The notes under the pieces were generated by a model that made no database searches, was not told the origin of the DNA, and saw only the letters and a list, made by a program, of their open reading frames with translations. Shown piece by piece: positions 47,851 to 59,095 of a stretch of 64,000 nucleotides of DNA. How positions within the stretch are numbered: the stretch's first letter is position 1; the number at the start of each line of letters is the position of its first letter. The position numbers and the translations under genes were made by a program. Origin of the DNA: Orthonyx spaldingii (lineage: Eukaryota; Chordata; Aves; Passeriformes; Orthonychidae); NCBI GenBank assembly GCA_013397795.1, contig VZTJ01004697.1, positions 248,001-312,000 on the forward strand, given 5' to 3'.

Positions 47851-48082
47851 AGCTGCTTGCTTGTTACTCAAGGGGCAGAGAGGCAGTAGACTCCAGCTGA
47901 TTAAAGTCACTTCTCTGAGCACAAACTTTGACCCTCCCTCCAAACGCTAATTTCTCGTGCCAACCCAAAAAGAGTTGCCCTGCCCCTCTTCCCCTCACCC
48001 TACCCCTGCTCTTGACAAATGTTAGCTATTGTCCTTTTTTAAAAAAATCAATTAGTGCACCAATCTCTCTTCTCTTGTTGTT
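47851..48082 (+). repeat. Inverted repeat, left arm
   Basis: This arm of about 232 bases is repeated as its reverse complement at 49412-49649. Perfectly matching blocks include TTAAAGTCACTTCTCTGAGC, GCTAATTTCTCGTGCCAACC, AGAGTTGCCCTGCCCCTCTT, ACAAATGTTAGCTATTGT and CACCAATCTCTCTTCTCTTG. Between blocks there are substitutions and small indels, including an insertion of about 6 bases in the other arm. Identity is roughly 90% by eye outside the edges. The arm matches no transposon family I know and has no TG...CA ends. Similarity fades left of 47851 and stops at 48082. Confidence 0.92.
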
Positions 48083-49411
48083 TGAGCACATTTGAGGTGC
48101 TTTAGAAGGATTTCATCGTGACCCACCTGCCAGGCCAACAAATCCTCAACTCAGTCCTCTGTGCTGCCACCAGTTTCCTGTGTGACTTTGGGCCAGTTAG
48201 ATCTCATTCTTTTAAGAAGTCCTCAGGACACCATGGAGATAAGCCAAAAACTGAAGCTCTCTGATAATGTGGAGATAAGGGAGAGATACCACATAAGCAC
48301 AAAGGATGGGAGCTAGGCACAATACATGTTCACCAGTCTCAAGACAAGGTTAAGGACTCTGATCATTCATGCACTTCTGAAATCTAATAAATGTCCCTTA
48401 ACAGGAAAGCAAATGACATAGGTAACCTGAGGTGCCATTTAATTTGGTGTCTTGCAAATCACAAGCAGGTCTTTGGTGTTGGTTTCCCTCCATTCTTCAC
48501 TCTTCCTCCCACTTGAAAGAGTTTGAATTAGCCAGAAACAGCAAACAATGACACAGAGAGTGTTTAACCATTAATAAGGGTGGACAATGGTTAGGCAAGT
48601 AGCTAAATACACTAGTTATAGCTAACCAGCTGTCTTCTTGTCTCAGTGTTATTGAGCTTGGGTTGGGGTTTTTTTTGCAAGCTGGCCCTGGTTAAAGTCT
48701 TTTCAGGAGTTAATGAGCCAGAGGAGAATCATCTTCCCCATGGGCATGTTTCAAGCCTATGGTTCTTGCAGGTTTTGTTGGCTATTGTGTGCTGGAGCAC
48801 GGCTGCGGTCAGGGTTGTAAATGCTGACTCTCTGCTGAAGGGCTGCACAGCTGGGCACAGCCCTGCCCCTTCTCTCAGCTTGGCCTCAAGGAAAAGCCTG
48901 ACTTAGATCTTGGGCAAACTGACTGCTGCTTGGGAAAAGGCAATGTCTGGCCCCATGCACCATCAGCTTCAGCTGTCAGCAGAAAGAGACATTTCAGGGC
49001 TACTGTAATGCACATCCAGCTGCCACAGTGGAACTCAGCTGAGGGCTGCTGGGGACACAGGCACACTGCAGCCTCTCCTGCCATCCTTCGCCTACACCTG
49101 GGTCAGTCCCTCCTGGGAAAAGGACTCAGAGTACTCACGGCTGATCCTTTGGCTGCCTGGCTGTGGCTGCATGGGAAGGAAGACAGCCAGCAGAATTGCT
49201 CACAGCAGAACCATCCCTGGGACTTCCCTCATTTCTCAAAGAAACCAGTTCAGAAACATCCCAAGGTCCATACAATAAAACTTGGCACTAAAGCCTGCAG
49301 CCTGGGTTTGTTCTTCAGCCATCTGTTTAGGAACCTCAGCCTGTTAGTAAAAGAAAAATAAATAAGGTACACTGAGGTGTTTCTGGATTGTATGTGTGTT
49401 GATAGTTACAT
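48083..49411. other. Spacer of the inverted repeat
   Basis: This 1,329-base spacer is not itself repeated. Near its left end it has a MIR-like fragment (48145-48212). The rest is unassigned DNA with frames up to 143 codons (48930-49361, plus) that resemble no protein. Confidence 0.6.
48145..48212 (+). mobile_element. MIR-like SINE fragment
   Basis: CTCAGTCCTCTGTGCTGCCACCAGTTTCCTGTGTGACTTTGGGCCAGTTAGATCTCA follows the MIR core: 'GCTCTGCCACT--TTGCTGTGTGACCTTGGGCAAGTCACTT'. It is short but collinear. Confidence 0.6.
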
Positions 49412-49649
49412 AACAACAAGAGAAGAGAGATTGGTGGCCTAATTGATTTTTTTTAAAAGGAAAAAAGCTACAATAGCTAACATTTGTCTAAGAGCAGGGG
49501 GAGGGGGAGGGGAAGAGGGGCAGGGCAACTCTTTTGGGTTGGCACGAGAAATTAGCATTTTGGGGAGGGGTCAAAGTTTGTGCTCAGAGAAGTGACTTTA
49601 ACCAGCTGGAGTCTACAGCCTCTCTGGCCCTTCAGTAAGCAGCAGCCCT
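49412..49649 (-). repeat. Inverted repeat, right arm
   Basis: Reverse-complement partner of 47851-48082, about 238 bases. It carries a strong G-quadruplex pattern on the plus strand at 49497-49520 (G5-A-G5-A-G4-AAGA-G4). The left arm has the matching C-rich form at 47983-48006. The flanking DNA is unrelated to the left arm's flanks. Confidence 0.92.
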
Positions 49650-50396
49650 TTGGCCTTGGACCCCTGCCCTTCTTGCATGGGAGGGGTTGAAGCTGTGCAG
49701 GGCTCAGGCCCTCGTGGGGCTGGGTGCCCCCTGGCTGTCCATGCCTGGCACAGTTGGAATCATGGGGGCTTTCCCTGGGGCTGTGGCAGGTAACTCATGT
49801 CCCTGCTCAACCACTGATGTCTCAGTCCTTTACCAAACTGAAACTGCTGAGAGTGTCAGATTTGCTAAACCACGTATTTTTCCTCTTGCAATCAGATGTT
49901 CAGTAAGGATTAAGTCAAGTCTACTACCTTCATTTCTTACTTCCTTGCTTCCTACTCCTGCCCAGTGCCCATGACATTCTGTTTGAACCAGGGATGAACC
50001 TCCTCTGGTAGATGAAGACCCATACCCAACCTTCGCCTCAGACTTGAACCAAACTTTACTTGATTCTTCTGTTGAGTTGAAAACTTCTGACAACATTTTT
50101 TTAAAGTTCCACATTCCTCTGCCCTCTTTGGGGTTTGACTGGAGGTAGAGACACCAAAATACCCTGAGGAATGCTGTCTTACAGTAATTTCTGACCCCGC
50201 TGATTAACCAATCTTTCTGATTCTGGTTAACTCTGCTCATTTACAGGCCAAAAAACCCACTTGGGCAAGATTCAAACAAACATCCAGGCCAGCAGCTTCA
50301 AGTGCTCTTATTCACAAGCGATCAGTCAGAAATCTCTCTGCTGAATTTGGTGGCACCGACATCAAAGGTACAGCATTTTTCATTGCATGACCACAC

Positions 50397-50404
50397 TGAC
50401 GTCA
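50397..50404. promoter_or_regulatory. Perfect CRE palindrome TGACGTCA
   Basis: Full CREB/ATF site in the context ACTGACGTCACCATT. Several other CpGs lie within 100 bases (GGCACCGACATC, AGCCCGATGTAGGACGG), so the segment may be a small regulatory element. There is no adjacent promoter evidence. Confidence 0.3.
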
Positions 50405-50637
50405 CCATTGCAAAGCCCGATGTAGGACGGAATGAGCAGATCCTGCCAGTTTTCACTGCCTGGATTTGGCAGCACACAGAGGTTTTGTGATGAGTTCACA
50501 AGGAGGTGAGGTGATGTTGGACAGCTGTGACAACCCCTCAGTCAGATGTGGAACTCAATAACCTGACCTCAGGGACAAAACTGAGACTTTCTGGGAGTCC
50601 ATTGCTAAACTGCCATGCTACTTAAATAGCTTTGTGC

Positions 50638-50697
50638 TTTCTTTTCCTTTCTCTTTTCTTTTTTTCTTTTTTTTTTTTTTGCTTCTTCTTACTCTTT
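50638..50697. repeat. Polypyrimidine (T/C-rich) tract
   Basis: About 60 bases of almost pure T and C with T-runs of up to 15, for example CTTTTCTTTTTTTC. Low-complexity sequence. Confidence 0.8.
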
Positions 50698-52380
50698 TAT
50701 CTGACAGGCAGCCTGGTTCACAGGACAGTATGCTGGGAAGATGGGCTGACATGAGTTCTCTTCCATGCAAGAACATCTGATATGTTTCCTGGGCTGTCTT
50801 TCCTATTCCAGTGCTGATCTACTACCATATGCTCCTGAAGATGCTGCTCTCGTCCTTGTCTTGCCCTGAGAATTGCCTGAGCCTTGAATGGGCTGAGGAA
50901 GGTATGAGGCTATCAGGACCACCCAGTGCATGGGTGGCACATGTCCTTACAGCTCTTAAGCATCCCAGCAACAAAACTTTATGCAGGAGATAATGAACCT
51001 TTTGCAGACAATTAAAACAATCAGCCAGTGACATTTCAGCCAGCCAGGGTGGTTTGAGCAGCTTCCACCTGCCTAACCCTGCCTTTGAGATAAGGCCCTC
51101 CTTGCACTGCAAGAAAATTAGCTGAGGGGCAAGAGGGAAGTGGCAGTGAACATTCTTATGTTTAATATCTGTTAATGAAAGATCATTTTATCAACTTCAA
51201 AAGCAAGAATGGTCACTACTTCAGCTTCCCGAACTCATGATGCCACAACACTTCTCAGAATTGTGCTTCCTATAGGACAACACTGCCAGGATGAAAGGGC
51301 AGTTGAGTTTCAAGCGGATTATTGCTTCATAGTGCAGGAGATGCAACGACTTCAGGGCTTGAGTCTGAGCTTGACAGCCCCCCCATATACTTGTCAGATG
51401 TCCTGGTCCAGCCTCCAGCCCTCCCTCCCTAGCACAACAGTATAAGAACAAATCAGCCAGAGTTTTGCTTAAAGGGAGAGCTGGCTGATACCATTTTGAT
51501 GGTGAAGTACACGCATCTGGATGGATGCTGTGTACAGCAGGACCCTCTGTTTCCTGAGAAGGAGATGGAAGGTCAATTATGGAGCATAAAAGCAGTGATG
51601 CCTCCAGTGGGACTGAGAGAGCACTAGATTCCACAGCTCTGCCTCAGGCAAAGAACAGGCGAGTCCTTAAGGAGGCTGCTTTGCTTCCTTGTTGGTTTTT
51701 TTCCCACTTCTCAGGGGAGAGAGGGTGAGGTGAGTCCCAAGATTATCATCTCCTTGCAAGCAGCAGCCACATCACCTCTACCACACTCTGAAACCAGATG
51801 AGGATTCCAGGTCCATTGCCTGGTTGCACTCACAGAAGATGCCTCATAGAAGCCTCATCAGCTTCTTCAGCTCCCTCCATGGGAAAACCATGATGGAGCA
51901 CAGCTGTTTCCTTATCTCAACTGACTTCTCTTTCTCCCTTCTCCCTCCCTGCAGCTGCCCAGGCTGTTTGTTGACACCTCCACCATAACGTCAGTGCCAG
52001 TGTGCAGCAGAAAGGGATCTTATCTCCAAACCATGCTGGATTAGGAGCTGGGAGTCAGCACCTTTCTTCCAGCAGGTACCATCCAACCTTGATCTCCACC
52101 ATCTAGATCTGCAGGTCAGTGCCCCAAAGCAACATTCTTCCTTGACTCTGATACTTCTACACAGATCATCATTTCAGCTGGTAAAGGATTTTTCTAACAT
52201 GAAGAAACATATGAAGAAACAAAGACCTAGCAAACTAAAATATAACTAGTGCCCAGCTGCCTCTTTATCTGGCTGTGCTTTATTTGCACAAGCTGAAGAA
52301 CTTCATGGTGCCAGGAGGCATGTGATAGAAGTTCTTTGTCTCATAAATTATTTTGGCCCAGTCTTCCCCCGGGAGATAGG

Positions 52381-52540
52381 ACTTGAGAGCAGGAGCTGGC
52401 AGCATGGGTTCTGCTCCCAGCTTTGGCACTGACCTGCTGCGTGACCTTGGACAACTCACTTCACCTCCCCTGAGCTTCTGTTTCCCCTCCTCTCCTTTGT
52501 CTGCCTTGTTTATTTGGACTGTCAACTCCTAGAGAAAGGA
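52381..52540 (+). mobile_element. MIR-like SINE, well-preserved copy
   Basis: This is the most complete MIR-like copy in the window. The head is represented by GGGTTCTGCTCCCAGCTTTGGCACTGACCTGCTGCGTGACCTTGG. The core follows as ACAACTCACTTCACCTCCCCTGAGCTTCTGTTTCCCC. The 3' part is CTTGTTTATTTGGACTGTCAACTCCTAGAG, which fits 'CTTGTCTATTTAGACTGTAAGCTC'. The spacer between core and tail (TCCTCTCCTTTGTCTGC) is shorter than in the consensus I remember, so the element appears internally shortened. It is an old SINE and not mobile. Confidence 0.78.
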
Positions 52541-55500
52541 ATTCAGCCTCCCTGGCTGCTTGAAGATTGCATAGCATGACGGGAGCCCAATCAGACTTGC
52601 TTCTGGGAGGTACTACAGTAAAAAAGTTCATAACGATGACTAAAATCTAGCATTTGCTAAACAATTGTATGGGAGGTTTTGCTTATTAAGTGGCATACAT
52701 GAACTAGCAGAACATCTCTGGCAGTTCAGAGAGCTTGTCTAGGGGCAACAAATGTTTTTGTTCCTTTTCCATGGCCACACCAAAGACCATATCTACCAGC
52801 ACCATAAATATTGACATCTTCTCCCTGTCCCAGCTGCACAGTGGGAGGAGTGGGAATCATCTGCCAAAGAAAAGGGAATGTTTGTTGGAGGTAATGAAGA
52901 AGGCTCCTCTTGGAGTCCTCCCCCTCGCAAACATCTGGACAGATAACAGCTCTTGTGAGAAAGGTTGAAAGAGGCCTCCTGGAAAGGGCAGGGGAAAACC
53001 TGGGAGCTGCTGAGCACCAAGGGCAGAAAGGTGAAGAGAGGCTGTGTGGGCTAATGCAAGCCCTGTTACCCAGAAATCAGAGATGGAACAGACAAAACCA
53101 AGGCCACCAAAATCCTATAGGGCAGATCATCATTAGGTGAAACCACAAGAGCCTTGATTCCAGAATACACCTCTTTCAGGCAAGTGCTGCAGCTTTGAAA
53201 TCCACTTAACCCTGTGGACGTTATCAAAAGTTGTAATGAAGGGTTTGCCATTGCATTCGTGGCCCTTGAGGAGACTCCATGCTCACCCACTGGCTTCTAC
53301 TCCACTCAGAGTCCCCCTGGCAGTGCCACCGCTGCCCCTCAGCCAAGAGCATGCCCTTCTCTTCCTGCTAAGTGACCCACAACTGGCACACAAGGACATC
53401 ATGATATGGCAGGAATCACATCATTTGTGCTACACACCACTCCACAGATATAGCTAAGAGCAAATTGTTTCTCTAACATACCAAGAATGCTTTCAAAAAA
53501 GCTCTAACCCCACTACCCCTTCGGCGGCAGCCCTGCAACTTGACAGACTCCACTGGAACGCTTGTCTGCTTTTAAAATGTCTTGAAAGTATTGCACGTAT
53601 TGGCCTGTCATTGGTTTTCTCAAGCCGCAGCGATACAGAGGGGTCTGCTGGGAGCAGTGTGGAAAGCAGCTCCTTAAGTGATGCTTTCCAGTTGACAGGA
53701 CTGGAGGCCAGGCACTACCTGCTGTTAGGGGAGAAAGCCAATCCAGTTGTTAATCCATCAACCAGAGGCCAATGCAGAGTTGTTCCCCCCAGTGCTGCTT
53801 TACAATGCTTTGTCCATTTATGCCTGTGCTGGTGAAGATCCTGCCCCTGCCTGCCTGCCCCCACAGGAACGTCCTTGCAGGGTGAGTTCTTCCTACCCTG
53901 GCAATGCCTGGGAGTGGACAGAGGCTTTTTCTGTCTCCAAATGTAACAGGTGGCATAAAGAAGGCACAAACATAGGAAGGATGATCTAAAAGAATAAAAT
54001 CCACCTGGCCTTAATTCCCTACTCTCCACTGCAACAGGAGCTTTGGAAAATCAAGAAACAGATGAGCACATGTGGAAGAGCGATGCTCAGGTGCAGAGAA
54101 AGCAGGAGTGAGGATCTCCCTGTGCATTGCCACTGATGCTGTTTACAGATCTGTGTTCTGCCACTGCACCCAGCTTGAAGCATAGCCTGAGGCCGTCACC
54201 ACATGAAACAGGTGAAGGGCACTGACTGCATATTTAAAGGAAACATAATAAAAGAAGAAAAAATAGTCTGTTTTTCACAGCTTGCAGGTTGCTGTTAAGT
54301 AGTTACTCCTTTCCATGGCAGTCGCTGGGGCTCAGAGACCACCACAGACATGCAGTTGCCAGGGTCTGAAGGGCGAAATTCCTGTGTCTCAGTCTCCAAA
54401 TTCCTCAAATAGTCCCTCCAATTTTTATGTTTTCATAAAGGCATGGCCTGCTGCCGGGTGACCTGGAAGAGGCATCGCAGTGCTTTGTCAGCACACTCGC
54501 CTCACTGCAGAAGCTAAGGACCAAGTTGTCTTATTAATCATTTAAAAAGTGGGGAGGAAAAAAAAATAAAAGGCACAGTTCTGGCTAATTGTAGGGGGGA
54601 AAAATGAGGTCAGAGTTCATTTTTTTCTCTGCTGTCGCTTCACAGTTCACTGGCTGACAAGGAAAGCAAGATAAGAAGAGACTGGAGATAGTTCAGGGAA
54701 CAACCTCCCTCTCCCAAGGAGAAGTGGGGGAGTTCGGATTTCTGATATGGATGGAGAGGCAACTGTGCTGGATGTTGAACCACAGGATTTGGCAGAGGGG
54801 ATGCCATGAGCTACTCCAAGAGGGAGCGGGGGGCTTTGGCATGGTGCACATGGAGCAAGCATGTCTCATTTTTTGCTACCCCATAAACATACTGACATTG
54901 GTGCTGCTCTCAGGGAAGTCTGAGGGGAGAGGGATTGGGAACCTCCTGCCGCCAGCAGCCGTGCGGGATTTCAAGTGGATACAGTAGATTCAATCTAAGC
55001 CTTAGGGTTTATCCATTCTCCATTTTTGTTATTTCTTTTTAACTTAACATCTATGCAAAAGTATAGATTTGAGGGGAGAGCAGAGCCCTGGTGCTCCTTC
55101 CCACCCTGACACTGGGGTGATGATACAGCAAAGCCTGCCAAACCACTCTTCCCTCCTTCTGTCCCCTATGGTTGCTCCCGCTATGAGCGGCAACTGCTGG
55201 AGTAACCGAGACCTCCTCAGGAGCGTGAGATCCAGAATCATTCATTTTATGGGGCCCTCCTGTGAGAGCAAGGGATTTGTTACCCTGATTCCTGCTGGGG
55301 AAGCACTCCCACAGCCACAATGTGAAACACAATACGGCACGGTCTCTGACATTCAAGCTGGGTTATTTGAGGCAAGTTTGTTACACGGGGCCTATGCAGC
55401 ACAATCCCAGCAAGCAGTTATCCAGGCTCCTTGCACCATTCCGGCCAGTAAAATGCTAACTCTGGCCTGAAATCACAAAGTCACTGGGAAAAACTGTTGT

Positions 55501-56350
55501 GCTGTGCTTGTCTTTAGAGGTACAGAGGGAGGAAGGGGGTCAGGAGAAGGAATCACAACCAGGCTGTTTAGTGAAGGCCCCAGTGCTGGGGACATGCTCT
55601 AGGGATGGGATGTTTGCCTCTGTGAGCACAAGCAGTGGGCTACGGCAGGTGGCTTTGGACTTTTTCAGCTGTGGCACTCATGGAAATTCCAGTGTTAATG
55701 CTAGAGGTAAGCTTTCTGCTACAGAAATGGAAGTGATGTCTAAAACTCCTAAGGTCAGGCCAGGGGATCACAACAGCCTGTGAATCTCTGTCCCAGGGCT
55801 ATTTAGCCTGGGGAGAGTTATCTACAAGGTGTTGCATTAAGGTAGCATCAAAACTAAGGTCCTGAACATCTTTTTCCTTCCTCAGTTGAGCACATGCAGA
55901 GCAGGCAGGGATTGCAGGGGGATTGTGAGGTGAGAAGGAGGTTGTCAAACACCTGTGAGAGGTTAACCTGGTTCCTGAAGGTTGCACAAGCCCCCACCAG
56001 CAACACTGGTGGTGTGCCAGAGCTGAAGGCTGAGCAGGTAAAAGGCAGGTGGGCCATGTGTGCCAGACCCCAGACAAACATGAATAACCTCCAGCACAGC
56101 CAGTTCCACCATGCTCTGAAACAGAAAACAACTTCTGAAAAACCTTGGAATGCTAAGATATTAGTAAGAAGGAATAGTGATAAAAAGGGCTGCACAGAGG
56201 ACTATAAACATCTCCAAAGACTCATTCCCTAGTCCCTCCAGACAAGCTACCCATCCCTTTCCTTCACAGCCCTATTTTCCACTAATGCAGGATAATTCCT
56301 AATTGCTTTTGCTATGGAAGTAATGACATGTTAGGGTGTTTTCTTTTTTT
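52541..56350. other. Non-coding DNA, nothing coding recognised
   Basis: No recognised gene or repeat. Overlapping frames (up to 133 codons, 55069-55470 plus) resemble no protein family. 54420-54660 combines AT-rich blocks (CTTATTAATCATTTAAAAAG) with a DR1-type nuclear-receptor motif at 54608-54620 and may be regulatory. Confidence 0.5.
54608..54620 (+). promoter_or_regulatory. DR1-type nuclear receptor half-site pair
   Basis: AGGTCA-G-AGTTCA is two AGGTCA-like half-sites in direct orientation with a 1-base spacer. This is the arrangement bound by HNF4, COUP-TF or RXR heterodimers. The second half-site has one mismatch. Function is inferred only. Confidence 0.25.
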
Positions 56351-56385
56351 NNNNNNNNNNNNNNNNNNNNNNNNNNNNNNNNNNN
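56351..56385. other. Assembly gap (35 N)
   Basis: A short run of Ns directly after TTCTTTTTTT, so a T-homopolymer is the likely cause. Reading frames through it are not informative. Confidence 0.98.
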
Positions 56386-56997
56386 GGCAGGGACAGCAAT
56401 TGGGACCCCTCTGCATTTAGACATGAAGGAAGAGAAGGAAAACAGTCTTGTTTTCAATAAGACAGGGTCTCTTCCTCCGTTGCTCAACTGCCCATTTGCA
56501 CAAGGCTTTCTGGCCCTGTAGTAGCCTGTTTCCCTGGAGAGTACAGTCAACATGGGGAGGCAAGGCAGTGTTGGAAGGTAGCCTGAGGATAACAGGCGTT
56601 ATAAAGAGGAATTTTTTTCCCTGCTGTTTTTGTTTGTTTTACCACAGAGGCTCAGAGGAGCTGGCCAAGAGCCTCACACAGCAGGTGCTGCCTGGGAATG
56701 CAAGGGGAGCAAAATTCCTACTAAATGGAAGCATTATTTGACACCACTGCCTTTCGCAATCTTTTTCTTTTGTTTCAGACAAACTCCAAGGCCCCCTGGG
56801 CTTTGCGGTCAAAGCTGAGTTGGACTCTTCTGCAGGGGAGGAAAGGGAAGTAGTAAGGGTGTCCCCAAACATGCCAAACACTTGGGTGACAGAGACCAAG
56901 CCTTCTGGAAACAATACTGCTGGGTTCCCACAGAAGTAGCTAGAGGGCCAAGAAAAAAAGAAAAGTCACCTTTGGCTCCCTCACAGCAGTGTTATAC

Positions 56998-57039
56998 CTT
57001 TTTTCTTTTCTTTTCTTTTTTTTTCTTTTTTTTTTTTTA
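56998..57039. repeat. Polypyrimidine (T/C) tract
   Basis: About 42 bases of T-runs broken by single Cs (CTTTTCTTTTC type), ending in a run of T. Confidence 0.85.
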
Positions 57040-57684
57040 ATGAAGGACAGGCTGAGCCTGCACACCCACACACACCAAAATGGTTTTGACATTTGGAGAT
57101 CTACAGGAGTGGATTGCTACTCTGGCCAGCTTGGCTATTGTCTGCCATGGCTGTTGCAAGACTGGAAGAGAGAGTAAGTGTGGCTAAAGGAAAGCAGAAT
57201 AACTCCTTCCTTTACCAGAGGCTTCCCCTGTGGCTCACTCCTTCAGCTCCTCTAATTTTCTTTTGTACTTCAGCTCCTTCCCAGTAAAACTGGCAGAAGC
57301 CATGTGGGGGTCATTTATCAGCAGCATAACTATTTCATAAATGATGGATCAATGTTAAAACCCAGAAAGAAGATAGTTAGAATCTTCCAGAAATGACAGG
57401 CTCTGCCACAGACTTTACATCCTTCTATTTATTTACCAGCAGCCAGGCTGCCTCTGTCCAAACATTTTCCTCCTACCAGCAAAAATGTTGTTTCAGAGAA
57501 AGACTCATTTTTTATAGCTTTTGGATACACTCAGCTGTCAAAATGACCCCACAGAAGTGATAGCACATTTCCAGAAGCCTTCAAAAGGTGCAGTAACTGG
57601 CCATGCCTGTGTGTTCAGGTCGTCTGCCTCATGGTTGTCCTGGAGTAAAGGGACAGTGTTCTGGTTTGCTCCATGCTTTGCATG

Positions 57685-57752
57685 CTGGCATTGCACTCAC
57701 TAGTGGGGCCCTGGGGTGCTTCTCCAAGGCTGGTGCTATTAATATTAATGAT
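57685..57752 (+). mobile_element. Possible MIR-like SINE tail
   Basis: GCATTGCACTCACTAGTGGGGCCCTGGGGTGC, then CAAGGCTGGTGCTATTAATATTAATGA, loosely follows the amniote MIR-like tail: 'AGTGCCTAGCACAATGGGGCCCTG' and 'TAGGTGCTA--GTAATA-AAATAATAA'. Only the GGGGCCCTG and GGTGCTA blocks are convincing. Confidence 0.35.
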
Positions 57753-59095
57753 TTTCTCCCCCTTCCACACTCCGTGGTTCCTGGGAGACCAACAGCCCCA
57801 GCCTGGATGCTTTTAAACAGCGCTGTGTGAGACACAGGCACATTCCTTAGCTGTAAGTCTCTACAGTCACCCACCAGCTCTCCAAAACACGTTCAGAGCA
57901 CAACTTGCAGCCACACAGATGACGCAGCTCTTCAGGCCCAGAGGTAAAACCTACAATATTAGCAACACAGTGGATAGGTGGTACCCACATTCCTGCCATT
58001 AACGTCACCGGCATTTCTCCCTGCCAGCGTCCAGTTATTGCATTCCTCAGCCCAAACAGCAGCTTTCTTGAATTTCATGTACTGCAAAAGATGGAGAAAT
58101 ACATGTGAGACAAGTATCTGATTCTTCCCAGCTCTTCCACTGCTATTTATTGAGTACACTAAAATTAATGAAAACCAAAGACACTTGAATGGAGGGCAGA
58201 AAGTCATAAAGTTCAGAAAATGAAAATTTAAATGAGCCTGTTTCAGAAGGCCATTTGTGTATGATTAAAATTTCTGCCCACTCAGAAGGAGGGAGGAAGG
58301 ATAATACTAAGCAAAACTTAAAAGCTTCTGGTGAAATTTGCAATGGTGAGAAAAGTATGTCCTTGACAAATAACCAGAAGGACAAACTACTGCCATGATC
58401 AAGATCTTCAGGATCAGGAGTTCCAGTCAATGGTATAGCTACTGAAAAATAGTAAGGGTGTAGAATAAGGCTGCACAAACAGTTTCAAAGATGGAAAATT
58501 TGCCTTGATGGTGTAAAACACAGATCTATCTCCATGTCAAAACGGGACGGGGAGAGAGTAATAATGTACAACACATCTGTGCAGAGAGATGGGTGAGGTG
58601 TTCAGAAGTCCTTTGGCAAGGTTGGGCAGAGCCCTTGTTTCAGCAAGAAATGTCAGTCTGGTTTTTACATCAGCAAGTTCAATTTCTGTTCATTTTTCTA
58701 AGTGAAAGTATTTTGAAAAATATTTTTTTAAATATCCCAAGTGAATTTTCTCTGTATTAGTTAAGGACAAATGATAATGCAAGCAACAGTGCAAAAACTT
58801 TTTAAACAGCTAAAACTGCAGTAAAGTTGACTCACAAATACTTCTGATATATCAACTTTTTGTCCAGATGCCAGGATTAAAAAAAAAAACCCAACTCCAA
58901 AGTTTGAAGAATGTAGCATGCCAAGCAATGAGTGGAGAAAAGTGTAAAACTGATGGCTGCGTGTGAAGCCAAACAAATGCAGATTAGAAATGAGGCACAT
59001 TTTTTAATTAACGTGAGCTTTGAAATCAAGTAATTTGATGAGTTTCCAACTTCTGATGTGTTCATATTCCTATATATTGGTATGTCCGGAGCTGG

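Larger units (their letters stand above)
49650..52380. other. Non-coding DNA, nothing coding recognised
   Basis: It holds a perfect CRE palindrome at 50397-50404 and a pyrimidine-rich tract at 50638-50697. Frames of up to 137 codons overlap on both strands and match nothing known. Confidence 0.5.
56386..59095. other. Non-coding DNA, nothing coding recognised
   Basis: It holds a polypyrimidine tract at 56998-57039 and a doubtful MIR tail at 57685-57752. Frames are at most 111 codons and unrecognised. Confidence 0.5.

Noticed and set aside
47851..49649. Inverted-repeat arms considered as the LTRs of one provirus
   Set aside because: LTRs of a provirus are in direct orientation. These are inverted, lack TG...CA ends, and no retroviral genes lie between them.
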